This document shows, one piece after another, positions 47,581-56,327 of a DNA stretch of 64,000 nucleotides. Each line of letters begins with the position of its first letter. The first letter of the stretch is position 1. The stretch lies in the NCBI GenBank assembly GCA_045544515.1, contig JAZPZD010000008.1, positions 1 to 64,000 of the forward strand. Direction: 5' to 3'. The position numbers were made by a program, and so were the translations under genes. The notes under the pieces were generated by a model. That model did no database searches and had not been told where the DNA came from. It saw only the letters and a list, made by a program, of their open reading frames with translations. The DNA comes from RGIG8748 sp045544515 (GTDB lineage Bacteria > Bacillota > Clostridia > UMGS1810).

Positions 47581-48591
47581 ATGACACGCAGAAAGGATGG
47601 CAGATGGCAAGAGGTCATCACAATTAAAGGAAAGACCAAGTATTTCTATGGCAAAACCAAAGCCGAGGTTCTTCGCAAACTTCGTGATTATGAAGAAGAA
47701 CAAGAAAGAGGCAAACTGTTTGAAGAAGTAGCAGAGTTGTGGTGGGAAGAACACGAAGAAAAAATATCTCACTCCACTACAAAAGGATATATCCCGGCAA
47801 AAAACAGAGGTATAGAATTTTTTAAATCTTTTCCTATAAAAGAGATAGAACCTTCTATGATAAGTCAGCACATCAAGAAATTTGCCCGAACTCACGCCGA
47901 CAAAACAGTCCGCACACAGCTAATGGTATATAATCATATATTCAGCTATGCCGTAGAAATGGGTTACATACCTTTTAATCCTGCAAGGGACTTAAAGGTG
48001 CCCAACGGATTACCAAAGCAAAAGAGAACCTCTCCCCCTCAACACGATATAAACATTGTCAAAGAGTCAATAAAACTTCCTTTTGGTTTATTTGCATATA
48101 TGGCTCTCTACACAGGTATGCGACGTGGAGAACTCCTTGCACTGACTTGGTCTGATATTGATATGAAAAACAGAATAATACACATAACAAAGTCGTTGGA
48201 ACATATAGGGAATCAGCCTCATCTAAAACCACCCAAGACGGAAACCAGTGTGGGTGATGTTCCTATATTAGACAAGCTATATGATGTTCTTGTTCCAATA
48301 CCAAACCGCAAAGGTATTGTGTTTCAAAATTCTAACGGTGAATACTTAACAAACACACAATTTCAAAACCGTTGGTACTCATACCAAAAGGCTGCAGGTA
48401 TAACAAGTACACCGCATCAGTTCAGACACGCTTATGCAACTATGCTTTTTGAGGCAGGTATACCTCCGGAAGAAGCTCAAGTACTTTTAAGACACGCACA
48501 GCTCTCAACGACAATGGATATATATACTGACCTTCGTGAAGATAAAAAGAACTCAATTTTCAAAAAGGTTTATTCGGTAGATATGGTGTAA
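47581..48591 (+). CDS. int: Phage integrase, tyrosine recombinase
   Basis: A 336-residue enzyme that inserts and excises the prophage at tRNA-Ser. It has an N-terminal AP2-like arm-binding domain (RKDGRWQEVITIKGKTKYFY), a core-binding SAM-like domain (60-160), and a catalytic domain with R (YTGMRRGELLALTW), HxxR (TPHQFRHAYA), H (VLLRHAQLS) and the nucleophile Y (MDIYTDL). The ATG has GAAAGGAAG in front. It ends about 80 bases from attR, the usual place. Confidence 0.96.
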   Translation: MTRRKDGRWQEVITIKGKTKYFYGKTKAEVLRKLRDYEEEQERGKLFEEVAELWWEEHEEKISHSTTKGYIPAKNRGIEFFKSFPIKEIEPSMISQHIKKFARTHADKTVRTQLMVYNHIFSYAVEMGYIPFNPARDLKVPNGLPKQKRTSPPQHDINIVKESIKLPFGLFAYMALYTGMRRGELLALTWSDIDMKNRIIHITKSLEHIGNQPHLKPPKTETSVGDVPILDKLYDVLVPIPNRKGIVFQNSNGEYLTNTQFQNRWYSYQKAAGITSTPHQFRHAYATMLFEAGIPPEEAQVLLRHAQLSTTMDIYTDLREDKKNSIFKKVYSVDMV

Positions 48592-48625
48592 AATGATTTG
48601 AAATTCAATGTTTTTGTGTAAAAAC

Positions 48626-48635
48626 TGTGTCAAAA
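48626..48635 (+). promoter_or_regulatory. Probable integrase arm-type site near attR
   Basis: TGTGTCAAAA, the same ten bases found twice beside attL, lies between the integrase stop and attR. A related TGTGTAAAA lies just before it at 48616. Confidence 0.45.
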
Positions 48636-48670
48636 ACCCCGTATGCCAGTTATAACGCAAAACAACGATA

Positions 48671-48697
48671 GTTCAAATCCCACCATCTCCGCCAGAA
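48671..48697. other. attR core (27 bp)
   Basis: It is identical to 9089-9115. It carries the 3' end of a serine tRNA without the rest of the tRNA, then the host terminator. Confidence 0.93.
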
Positions 48698-48721
48698 AAA
48701 ACACACTCCTTTTGGGGTGTG
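48674..48721 (+). repeat. 48-bp direct repeat, copy 1 (tRNA-Ser 3' end plus terminator)
   Basis: It is identical to 48903-48950. It includes the tRNA 3' end with CCA and an ACACTCC/GGGGTGT hairpin followed by a T run, i.e. the original host terminator of tRNA-Ser. Confidence 0.9.
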
Positions 48722-48902
48722 CTTTTTTGTATGTGAATTTTGTGGATTTGAAAACGCGTGCCGCTCGCGGCTCGTGGGCTTCGAGCACTGCCGCTGCCTG
48801 TGGCAGATTGAGGCAGTGCACAGAAGTGGCAGAAACCCAATGAATACGAGTGTGCTTTAGCATACGATGTATGAATTGTCGGTTTCAACTGGCCCCTTGG
48901 GG
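48722..48902. other. 181-base relic between two partial tRNA-Ser ends
   Basis: There is no credible gene. The segment is more GC-rich than its surroundings and holds nested inverted repeats (CACTGCC pairing with GGCAGTG, and CTGCC with GGCAG). Open frames on the minus strand here only read through the repeated tRNA end. It may be the remains of an older element at the same site. The whole 48592-49069 gap holds only attR, this relic, terminators and the next promoter. Confidence 0.55.
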
Positions 48903-48950
48903 CAAATCCCACCATCTCCGCCAGAAAAAACACACTCCTTTTGGGGTGTG
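48903..48950 (+). repeat. 48-bp direct repeat, copy 2 (second partial tRNA-Ser end plus terminator)
   Basis: It is identical to 48674-48721, again with the tRNA 3' sequence and the terminator hairpin, here followed by TTTTTT. Confidence 0.9.
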
Positions 48951-48999
48951 TTTTTTGCATTTTCTTCCAAAATATTATCAAAAGATACACAAAAATTTA

Positions 49000-49029
49000 T
49001 TGCAAAAGCATATCGTTATGTGATATAAT
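49000..49029 (+). promoter_or_regulatory. Promoter of the hydrolase-murF-ddl operon
   Basis: TTGCAA, an 18-base spacer, then TATAAT, about 40 bases before the first start codon. Confidence 0.6.
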
Positions 49030-49069
49030 TCATTATGTATGAGTATATAACTTGAAAGAGGGATATATA

Positions 49070-49843
49070 TTGAATATAACAATAAACAATCTTAACATAA
49101 ACTACATATCCGAGGGTGAGGGCGACGCTGTTGTTCTTCTGCACGGATGGGGTTCAAATATTACCTTATTTAAAAGCATCACAGATGTTCTCAAAACCAA
49201 ATACCGCGTCATTGCTCCCGATATGCCCGGATTTGGTGCAAGCGATGAGCCGCCCGGGGCTTGGTGTGTAGATGATTATGTAGACTTTACACTCGCATTT
49301 TTGGATAAATTGGGCGTTAAAAAAGCCGCCTTTCTCGGTCACTCCTTTGGCGGAAGAGTTATAATCAAAATGTTTGAAAGGGATAACCTCCCAATAGAAA
49401 TAACAAAAATCATTCTTGCAGACAGTGCAGGTGTAAAGCCAAAAAAAACTCTTAAACAAAAGATAAAAATAAAAACATACAAAACGGGAAAGAAAATCCT
49501 TTCCATCGGAATTATCAAAGCTCTATTTCCTGATGCATTAGAAAAGTTTCAGTCAAAGAGCGGTTCTGCTGACTACAAGGCCGCATCACCTGTTATGCGG
49601 CAGACTATGGTCAAGGTGGTAAATGAAGACCTTTGCCACATATTTCCCAAGGTTACTCCCCCTACCCTGCTTATCTGGGGAGAAAACGACACCGCAACGC
49701 CGGTATCTGATGCCTGCCTTATGGAAAAATCTATGCCCGACGCCGGAAAAGTAATTTTAAAAGGCTGCGGTCACTATTCGTTCATAGATGATATGTACAC
49801 ATTCAACCGAGTACTCTCATCTTTTATGAATATCCCTTTTTAA
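49070..49843 (+). CDS. Alpha/beta-hydrolase
   Basis: A 257-residue cytoplasmic hydrolase. The oxyanion region is LLHGWGSN, the nucleophile elbow GHSFGG, the acid lies in WGENDTATP and the histidine in GCGHYSF, so the catalytic triad is complete. A cap region (about 130-180) is lysine-rich. The TTG at 49070 is chosen because AGAGGG lies seven bases before it. It is the first gene of an operon with murF and ddl, which suggests a substrate connected with the cell envelope, but the reaction cannot be told from sequence. Confidence 0.87.
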   Translation: MNITINNLNINYISEGEGDAVVLLHGWGSNITLFKSITDVLKTKYRVIAPDMPGFGASDEPPGAWCVDDYVDFTLAFLDKLGVKKAAFLGHSFGGRVIIKMFERDNLPIEITKIILADSAGVKPKKTLKQKIKIKTYKTGKKILSIGIIKALFPDALEKFQSKSGSADYKAASPVMRQTMVKVVNEDLCHIFPKVTPPTLLIWGENDTATPVSDACLMEKSMPDAGKVILKGCGHYSFIDDMYTFNRVLSSFMNIPF

Positions 49844-49871
49844 CAAAAACACATAGAAAGGCGGCATTATT

Positions 49872-51410
49872 ATGCTAACTTTACTTATCATATGCCTTGT
49901 CTGCTCTTTGGCAGCTTTCGCAGTATCGACAATCAGATTTATGCACTTCTTTCAGCTCAATTCTTATAGAGCAAAGATACATTCAAAATGGATTTTGAAT
50001 AACTTAAATAAAACATATATAAATATTATTTCTGCGTTAATCATCATTGTTTTAGCAAACAATGCAACTATTTGGGCAAGGTTATGCCATATACTCGTTT
50101 GCGGCTTTGCAATAGCATTGTCACTGCCAAAAAAAGCCAAAAAACCACTTGTGTACACGATGCGTGTCAAGAGAATGTTAATTACCACAGCGGTATTGTA
50201 TCTGTTGATACTCACTTTTGGAATACACAAAAAAGCTGCATTAGAGATTTCTGCACTGTTTATACTTGCTGCACCTATTTGGGTAATGATTGTCAACCTT
50301 GTAAATAAGCCTATCGAAAAGGCAATAAGCAATTATTATATAAACGATGCAAAAAGACTTATTTCGTCATCTAACGCCAAGGTAATAGGAATTACCGGAA
50401 GCTACGGCAAGACCAGTATGAAATACTATCTTGCAACTCTTCTCAAAGCCAAGTACAATGTGCTTATGACACCGGAGAGTTTTAATACTCCTATGGGCGT
50501 GGTACTCACAATCCGTTCATCTCTGAATGCTCTGCACGAAGTATTCATATGCGAAATGGGTGCCAAAAGAGTTGGCGAAATAAAAGAAATCTGTGATATA
50601 GTAAATCCGGATATGGGTATCATAACATCTATCGGTCCGCAGCATCTGGAAACCTTTAAATCACTGGATAATATAAAGAAAACCAAATTCGAACTGGCAG
50701 ATGCTCTTCCGGAAGACGGCACTCTGTATTTAAACGGCAACGATGAGAATATTTTGCAATACAGAGGCGAAAGACAAAATATAAGCTACAGTGTAAACGG
50801 TGCCGGTGCATACAATGCAACAGATATTTCATTAAGCGACAAAGGCACAAAATTTACCGTAAATAATCCCCTGGGCGAAAAATGCGAATTTACAACCAGG
50901 CTTATCGGTATGCACAATGTTCTTAACATTACCGGTGCAATAGCAGTAGCTAACACGATGGGTATTGAGTTTGGCACACTCAAATCATATGTTGCCAAAA
51001 TAGAGGCTGTTCCTCACAGACTCGAACTTATCACCAAGGGCAACGATATAATAATAGACGATGCCTACAACTCCAATCCCAGCGGAACAAAGGCGGCGCT
51101 TGAGACACTATCCTACTTTGACGGAATGAAGATACTCTTAACTCCCGGTATGGTAGAGCTCGGCGAAAAGCAAAACGAATTGAACAAAGAATTTGGCGTA
51201 AATGCCGCAAAGGTATGCGACTATGTGATACTCGTAGGTCAAAAGCAAACAGAGCCTATATACAATGGTCTTAAAGAAGCTTCCTATCCCGACGATAAAA
51301 TCTTTGTTGCACATAGCTTTAACGAAGCTATCAATCACGCTTACTCTTTAAATTCAAAAATGCAAAAGAAGATAATTCTTTTGGAAAACGACCTTCCCGA
51401 CAACTATTAA
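49872..51410 (+). CDS. MurF-like Mur ligase with N-terminal membrane domain
   Basis: A 512-residue protein. Residues 1-150 carry about four or five membrane helices (LTLLIICLVCSLAAFAV, INIISALIIIVLANNATIW, LLILTFGI, LFILAAPIWVMIVNL) instead of the usual MurF N-terminal substrate domain. Residues 160-512 form the Mur ligase core: ATP loop GITGSYGKTS, the central EMGAKRVGEI, PHRLELI and DDAYNSNPSGTKAAL. It should add D-Ala-D-Ala to the UDP-MurNAc-tripeptide. The neighbour ddl makes that dipeptide, which supports the role. Confidence 0.9.
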   Translation: MLTLLIICLVCSLAAFAVSTIRFMHFFQLNSYRAKIHSKWILNNLNKTYINIISALIIIVLANNATIWARLCHILVCGFAIALSLPKKAKKPLVYTMRVKRMLITTAVLYLLILTFGIHKKAALEISALFILAAPIWVMIVNLVNKPIEKAISNYYINDAKRLISSSNAKVIGITGSYGKTSMKYYLATLLKAKYNVLMTPESFNTPMGVVLTIRSSLNALHEVFICEMGAKRVGEIKEICDIVNPDMGIITSIGPQHLETFKSLDNIKKTKFELADALPEDGTLYLNGNDENILQYRGERQNISYSVNGAGAYNATDISLSDKGTKFTVNNPLGEKCEFTTRLIGMHNVLNITGAIAVANTMGIEFGTLKSYVAKIEAVPHRLELITKGNDIIIDDAYNSNPSGTKAALETLSYFDGMKILLTPGMVELGEKQNELNKEFGVNAAKVCDYVILVGQKQTEPIYNGLKEASYPDDKIFVAHSFNEAINHAYSLNSKMQKKIILLENDLPDNY

Positions 51411-51434
51411 TACTTTTAAAAGGAATGATTATAT

Positions 51435-52628
51435 ATGAAAATTAAACTTGCAGTACTCTTTGGCGGAAAAAGTGTTGAACACGAAATTTCTATTATCTCT
51501 GCCGTTCAGGCAATGAGATATATAAACAAGGACAAATACGAAATAATCCCCGTATACATAACCAAGGGCAACGAAATGTACTACAGCAATGAGCTTACCA
51601 AAATCGAAGAATACAGAAATCTCAAACAACTGCTTAAAAAGTGCACCAAGGTGTACTTTGGCATAGAAAACGGCAAAACAATGCTGCTAAAAACTGACGC
51701 CAAGCTCTTTGGCAAAAAAGAAATATCCGAGATAGATATAGCATTTCCTATTGTTCACGGTACAAACTGCGAAGACGGTACACTTCACGGATACCTCAAG
51801 ATGTTAAATCTGCCTCTTGTTGGCTGTGACCTTACCGCATCTGCAATAGGTATGGACAAATATTATATGAAAACGGTATTTAAAGACAACGGCATCCCCG
51901 TACTTGATTGCAAATGCTTTACTGCAAAGGAGTTTGAATTGTCCCCCGATGCAGTAATAGCAGAAATAGAAAACGCCATAGGATATCCTGTGATTGTAAA
52001 GCCCGTAAACCTTGGCTCGAGCGTTGGTATAAGCAAAGCAGAAAACAAAGAAGAGCTTGACAGTGCTCTGGATAATGCCTTTAACTTTGCACAGAGAGTA
52101 CTTATAGAAAGAGCCGTAGAAAATCTCAAAGAGATTAACTGCTCTGTACTTGGTGACATAGACGATGCCAAGGCAAGCGAATGCGAACAGCCGATTACTA
52201 GCGAAAAAATCCTCAGCTATGACGAAAAATACATCAACGGAGCTAAGAAAACCGGTTCTGACGGTATGGCGAGCCTCAAAAGGAAAATCCCTGCCGATAT
52301 AACCGAAGAAGAGAGAGAAACCATACGCAAGATGGCAGTTGATGCATTTAAGTGTCTCGGATGCAACGGAGTAGTAAGAATTGACTTTATGATAGATATG
52401 TCAACAGGAAATATCTACCTTAACGAAATCAACACCATTCCGGGTTCACTTTCGTTCTATCTATGGGAGCCGCTTGGTATAAAATACACCGATCTCCTTG
52501 AAGAAATGATACAACTCGCACTAAAGCGAAACAGACAGCAGTCGCAGATATCATATGCCTTTGACACAAATGTTCTGGAAGGAATGTCCTTTGGCGGTAC
52601 AAAAGGTACCAAAGGCACTAAAATGTAA
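51435..52628 (+). CDS. ddl: D-alanine--D-alanine ligase
   Basis: A 397-residue ATP-grasp enzyme joining two D-alanines for peptidoglycan. Motifs seen: LFGGKSVEHEISIIS at the N-terminus, FPIVHGTNCEDGTLHGYL, PVIVKPVNLGSSVGISK, and YLNEINTIPGSL with metal-binding residues. The length is slightly above normal because of an added tail with GTKG repeats (GGTKGTKGTKM) of no known role. It is the third gene of the operon, 24 bases after murF. Confidence 0.95.
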   Translation: MKIKLAVLFGGKSVEHEISIISAVQAMRYINKDKYEIIPVYITKGNEMYYSNELTKIEEYRNLKQLLKKCTKVYFGIENGKTMLLKTDAKLFGKKEISEIDIAFPIVHGTNCEDGTLHGYLKMLNLPLVGCDLTASAIGMDKYYMKTVFKDNGIPVLDCKCFTAKEFELSPDAVIAEIENAIGYPVIVKPVNLGSSVGISKAENKEELDSALDNAFNFAQRVLIERAVENLKEINCSVLGDIDDAKASECEQPITSEKILSYDEKYINGAKKTGSDGMASLKRKIPADITEEERETIRKMAVDAFKCLGCNGVVRIDFMIDMSTGNIYLNEINTIPGSLSFYLWEPLGIKYTDLLEEMIQLALKRNRQQSQISYAFDTNVLEGMSFGGTKGTKGTKM

Positions 52629-52648
52629 TATTTACACACAATAATAAT

Positions 52649-52685
52649 CCCAATCCGTTCAAGCCTTACGGATTGGGTATTTTTT
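52649..52685 (+). terminator. Terminator after ddl
   Basis: CCCAATCCGT pairs perfectly with ACGGATTGGG (52649-52658 and 52668-52677), followed by a run of nine T. A second small hairpin (CGCCTA/TAGGCG) lies at 52702-52720, before the next gene group. Confidence 0.9.
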
Positions 52686-52787
52686 TTTGCATAAACGAAC
52701 CCGCCTATTAAATGTAGGCGAAAAGTGTTGTACAAACGGATTATAATTAATACGAAGATGTCCAATTTACAAAAAGGAGGATAAAAA

Positions 52788-52985
52788 ATGATTTTTAAAA
52801 CAACCGGTCCTGTGCTAACGGAAAGTGACGAAAATCTGGACAAGATATTGGAATATGTATCTGATATCAAAACAGAGTGCGAGGTAAAGCTCACATATAT
52901 AGAGCAAATTCTGGCAACTATAAAAGAAAAAATTGAATATCTTAATGCCGCCCTTTCTGCACCGACATCAGAGGCAGAATTATGA
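52788..52985 (+). CDS. Small coiled-coil protein of the phage-like block
   Basis: A 65-residue helical acidic protein (LTESDENLDKILEYVSDIKT, LTYIEQILATIKEKIEYLNA). AAAGGAGG lies before the ATG. It overlaps the next gene by four bases. Short coiled-coil proteins like this occur in phage structural operons. No named family; the group is described in the findings. Confidence 0.65.
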   Translation: MIFKTTGPVLTESDENLDKILEYVSDIKTECEVKLTYIEQILATIKEKIEYLNAALSAPTSEAEL

Positions 52986-53341
52986 CAGCTAAAACCATAA
53001 TTGAATGTGCAGATAATATACGCCCGAATATTATAAGCAGTTCAACCAAGTTGGAATGGCTCTATGCCATAGAAAAGCAGGTTTGCGCTCATATGTCCCG
53101 ATACGGAGAAACAGATGCCAAAATCGAGGAAATCACATCTGATACAAAGCTCATCTTGCCGCTTGAATACAAAGATATATATGCATATTACATAGTGTGT
53201 ATGATAGACCTTGCAAATCAGGATGTAGCTATGTACAACAACAGTTGTGCATACTTTAATGAGCTTTTTGTATCGTGGCAAAAAAAGTGGCGGAGAGAAA
53301 ATCTTCCTCAAAAAAAGACAAAAAAGAGTGGTGATGTGTAA
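52982..53341 (+). CDS. Connector-like protein of the phage-like block
   Basis: A 119-residue helical protein (LEWLYAIEKQVCAHMSRYGE, LEYKDIYAYYIVCMIDLANQ, YFNELFVSWQKKWRRE). It recalls small helical head-tail adaptor proteins that follow capsid genes. It is coupled to both neighbours by overlaps (ATGA and TAATG). The phage-type assignment rests on fold pattern and gene order. Confidence 0.55.
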   Translation: MTAKTIIECADNIRPNIISSSTKLEWLYAIEKQVCAHMSRYGETDAKIEEITSDTKLILPLEYKDIYAYYIVCMIDLANQDVAMYNNSCAYFNELFVSWQKKWRRENLPQKKTKKSGDV

Positions 53342-55128
53342 TGCTGCCGTTTATGCGAAGCAGAAGCAAGTCTCAAACCCATACATTTACAGGGTTTGGT
53401 GGTGTCAATCCATCTTATTCCAGGAAACAGGGCGAGCTTAAATCCGCACTGAATATGAGTTCGGAGAAGTATCCTGCAATCTGCTCTATGGCATCTTTTG
53501 AAAGTCAGTCAATGAATACCCTTACTGCCTGTGGAAGCGGATTTTATGACAGGCTATACACTGTACGGCATGGCTCTTTGGATAGCGGAGATATGTTTAT
53601 GTGTTCCGACAGCCTCAAAGTCAAGCTTTCGCAGTTTGATAGCCCCTCGCAAAGAGATGCAGATAGAAAAATGTCTTTTATGAAGAACAAATGCCTCGTT
53701 ATTCCCGATAATGTAATTTACCACACAGACACTCAAAAAACCGAGGAATGCAATATTTCACAGACTATAACACAATCTTCTTCAGAACAAAAATTCTACA
53801 GCGAATCAGGTACAACCGCATCTTTGCCAATGCCGTACAACATATGGTACAGCGGCTCTCTCACATCAAAGTCCATCAAATCTATGTCCGCTACTTACCA
53901 AAAGTCGTCTACGGGTTACAGATTTTATCATTTTGTACCTTACGAAAGCTTTGAGCCGGGTGATGTAGTCTATATAAAAATGGAGGTAAAGCCAATTGAT
54001 GAAGACCATGACGATGCCTACTATGAATATCTTGAAAAAATGCGAAAAGGCTTTTTTGCAAAAATAAAGGATACTGTAAAAGTGACTCACGATACGCCAA
54101 AGGGCAAGATAACAGAAACTATTGAACTCGTGTTTGACGACAATGTAATCGATAACGGAGGATACAACGAGGTTTTTGTCCTTGATATCACAATAGAGAA
54201 AACCATGCCAGATTTTGTAGACATATGCACATCCGAAAACAGAATTTGGGGTATTACCAAAGACACCATACATACCTCAAAGCTTGGCGACCCGACTGAA
54301 TGGAATGATTTTTCTGTGGATTCGTACGGCACTCTCCCCTCTTCCTGCTTCAAAACAGAGGTAGAAACAGACAGGAACTTTACTGCAATTACCGCATACA
54401 ACGGTAATGTCCTTGCGTTTAAGGAGGATTGCATTCATAAAGTCTACGGCAGTCAGCCCGACGAATATATGATTACTACAATAGAGTGCCCCGGTGTCGA
54501 AGAAGGTGCAAAACAAACCCTCGCGGTAGTCGGAGGCGTCCTCTATTACAAAGGAAAAGACGGTATATATTCATACAACGGCGGTATGCCAAAACTTATA
54601 AGCCTCAATCTCTCTCTGGAAAACACAAAGGCAAACTACGGCGGAGGAGATGACAGATATTATTACATTTGTATAACTAAGGATAACAAAGAGCTTATTT
54701 ACATCTATGATACATACTTTGGTATATGGCATATAAAAAATAATGTCGCAGATGTAACAGGTTTTGTAAAGACAAATGACGGGATAAGAATAGTAACCAA
54801 AAACTATATTTTAAAAAGAGGCATCTCTTTTAATGATATATGGAATTTTACATTGGACTTCGGCACAAAAGAATTTGCCTCCAAGCACTTTTCCAAAATA
54901 TCATTAAGATACACCCTGTTCCAAAATTCCGCATTCGATGTCTGGCTTGAAAACAAACACGAAAAATACCTTTTGGCATCTGTTGCAAAAGCAGGCGAAA
55001 ATCAGCTTTGTTCAGTAAGAATTCCCGTAACCTGCGGCGAAGATGCCACACTCACATTTAAAGGTATGGGCAGCTTTGAGATGAGTTCTCTCTCGGTAGA
55101 ATACACAGAAACAAGTATAAAAGATTAG
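53341..55128 (+). CDS. Beta-rich virion-like protein, possible propeller-type head completion protein
   Basis: A 595-residue protein without signal peptide. It starts with THTFTGFGGVNPSYS, then strongly beta-rich repeats. Segments such as ENRIWGITKDTIHTSKLGDP and VYYKGKDGIYSYNGG-like GVLYYKGKDGIYSYNGGMP resemble propeller blades found in packaged-DNA stabilisation and head completion proteins of podoviruses (P22 gp10 type). The C-terminal 100 residues form a further beta domain. The resemblance is by pattern only. Confidence 0.55.
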   Translation: MLPFMRSRSKSQTHTFTGFGGVNPSYSRKQGELKSALNMSSEKYPAICSMASFESQSMNTLTACGSGFYDRLYTVRHGSLDSGDMFMCSDSLKVKLSQFDSPSQRDADRKMSFMKNKCLVIPDNVIYHTDTQKTEECNISQTITQSSSEQKFYSESGTTASLPMPYNIWYSGSLTSKSIKSMSATYQKSSTGYRFYHFVPYESFEPGDVVYIKMEVKPIDEDHDDAYYEYLEKMRKGFFAKIKDTVKVTHDTPKGKITETIELVFDDNVIDNGGYNEVFVLDITIEKTMPDFVDICTSENRIWGITKDTIHTSKLGDPTEWNDFSVDSYGTLPSSCFKTEVETDRNFTAITAYNGNVLAFKEDCIHKVYGSQPDEYMITTIECPGVEEGAKQTLAVVGGVLYYKGKDGIYSYNGGMPKLISLNLSLENTKANYGGGDDRYYYICITKDNKELIYIYDTYFGIWHIKNNVADVTGFVKTNDGIRIVTKNYILKRGISFNDIWNFTLDFGTKEFASKHFSKISLRYTLFQNSAFDVWLENKHEKYLLASVAKAGENQLCSVRIPVTCGEDATLTFKGMGSFEMSSLSVEYTETSIKD

Positions 55129-55137
55129 GAGGAAAAT

Positions 55138-56139
55138 ATGACCGAAACAAAAAAGAAAAAACAGCTGTTAGATGAAAACAGCGATATGTACATATCCGAA
55201 TATGACAAAAATTTGAGCTACGAAGCCCTTAAACAAATCGTAGATGCAAAAAAAGACTACGCCGCAAGTGCCAAATCTGATGACAAGCAAGGTATGACCA
55301 AGGCAAATAACATTGCAAATGCAGTGAGGGCAAAATACGGCAGCTACACAGGCGGAGAGTTTGGAAATGAGTACCATCCCTTTACCTATGGCAAAACTGA
55401 TTACGATAGCTACAACTCAAAATACGAGGATGAGCTTGACAGTCTGTATGACCTTATTAAACGCGATAATGGTTCATTTTCGTACAATTACGAAACCGAC
55501 CCCGCATACAAGGCATACAAATCCGTATATGAAAATCAGGGCAAGCTGGCATACGAGCGTGCTCTCGGCAAAAACTCACTCAAAACAGGCGGTATAGAAA
55601 ACTCAAATGCTCAAAGTGCCGCAATGCAGGCTCTTAACTACTACAACTCACAGCTTGCCGCAAAGATACCCGAACTGTACGAAGCAGCTTTTGACAGATA
55701 TTATTCGCAGAAAAATCAGAATAACAGCAGATTAAAAGACGCCTACAACATCATATCCGACCGCGAAGAAAGAGATTATTCCAGATATCTTGACAGTGCC
55801 GAACAGGACCGTGATATCCGAAACTTTCTCTACAACAGGACCAAAGACGAAAACAATATGGCTTTTGAAAGAGAACAAAATGACTATGACAGAGCTTTGA
55901 CAGAGCAAAAATACCGCACTGACAACGCAAAAAAAGCCATGGATATCTTGTATGATTTGTATACCGATACTATCGACAACGAAAAGTGGAGATACGAATA
56001 CAACAAAAATGCTTCAAAAGCAAAATACCCCTCATACAGAGGATCAATAGGCACAGACGACCTTTTGGGTTACACCCAGAAAATGTTTGGCAACGAAAAT
56101 CTTACCCTGGATGACTTGTACAGGCTATTGGGCTTATAA
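55138..56139 (+). CDS. Helical virion-like protein, possible ejection or internal protein
   Basis: A 333-residue, highly charged and tyrosine-rich helical protein. It has KYEDELDSLYDLIKRDNGSF, then YETDPAYKAYKSVYENQG, and a segment SAAMQALNYYNSQLAAKIPE with LYEAAFDRYY that is typical of phage internal or ejection proteins in Clostridia phages. It ends the four-gene block and is followed directly by a terminator. Confidence 0.55.
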   Translation: MTETKKKKQLLDENSDMYISEYDKNLSYEALKQIVDAKKDYAASAKSDDKQGMTKANNIANAVRAKYGSYTGGEFGNEYHPFTYGKTDYDSYNSKYEDELDSLYDLIKRDNGSFSYNYETDPAYKAYKSVYENQGKLAYERALGKNSLKTGGIENSNAQSAAMQALNYYNSQLAAKIPELYEAAFDRYYSQKNQNNSRLKDAYNIISDREERDYSRYLDSAEQDRDIRNFLYNRTKDENNMAFEREQNDYDRALTEQKYRTDNAKKAMDILYDLYTDTIDNEKWRYEYNKNASKAKYPSYRGSIGTDDLLGYTQKMFGNENLTLDDLYRLLGL

Positions 56140-56144
56140 GCTAA

Positions 56145-56169
56145 AACGAGGACCACAACGGTCCTCGTT
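56145..56169. terminator. Hairpin terminator between the phage-like block and oadG
   Basis: A 10-base perfect stem (56145-56154 with 56160-56169) with a 5-base loop and a short T run lies between convergent genes. Confidence 0.8.
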
Positions 56170-56175
56170 TGCTTA

Positions 56176-56310
56176 TTATTCATTATTTGTATCTGATATA
56201 CGATTTAAAAGTTTCATACAAATTACTATAACCAATGTTACTGCAAATATTCCGAGCATACCCTTTGCCATTATAGGCAGAGTAGATAAAAAAGCATTTA
56301 TACTTATCAT
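56176..56310 (-). CDS. OadG-like gamma subunit of a sodium-pumping decarboxylase (44 residues)
   Basis: The frame from ATG 56310 (GGAGGG upstream) to TAA 56176 encodes one membrane helix (MLGIFAVTLVIVICMKLL) and a short polar tail. The small size, single helix and place 17 bases after the beta subunit gene match OadG/MmdD-type subunits, which hold the pump complex together. It is shorter than most OadG proteins, lacking the long periplasmic or cytoplasmic tail. Confidence 0.65.
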   Translation of the reverse strand: MISINAFLSTLPIMAKGMLGIFAVTLVIVICMKLLNRISDTNNE

Positions 56311-56327
56311 ATTATTCCCTCCGATTA

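Larger units (their letters stand above)
9089..48697. mobile_element. Prophage of siphovirus type integrated in tRNA-Ser, about 39.6 kb
   Basis: The element is bounded by identical 27-bp repeats at 9089-9115 (in the tRNA 3' end) and 48671-48697. Next to attR is a tyrosine integrase. It contains cI/cro-type regulators, replication and SSB genes, small and large terminase, portal, minor head protein, scaffold, capsid, connectors, tail tube, Gp15, tape measure, Dit, baseplate proteins, holin-like proteins and an endolysin, all with intact frames. It therefore looks complete and possibly inducible, though viability cannot be judged from sequence. Most genes are on the minus strand; the integrase, repressor and conversion genes are on the plus strand. 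Confidence 0.95.

Noticed and set aside
9089..48697. Reading the element as an integrative conjugative element because of the PcfJ/PcfK genes
   Set aside because: No relaxase of MOB type, coupling protein or VirB4 gene is present, while a full set of phage head, tail and lysis genes is.
48630..48990. Two minus-strand open frames of 77 and 105 codons right of attR
   Set aside because: They read through the repeated tRNA-Ser end and terminator (giving the same short word in both), have no ribosome site and no protein-like pattern.
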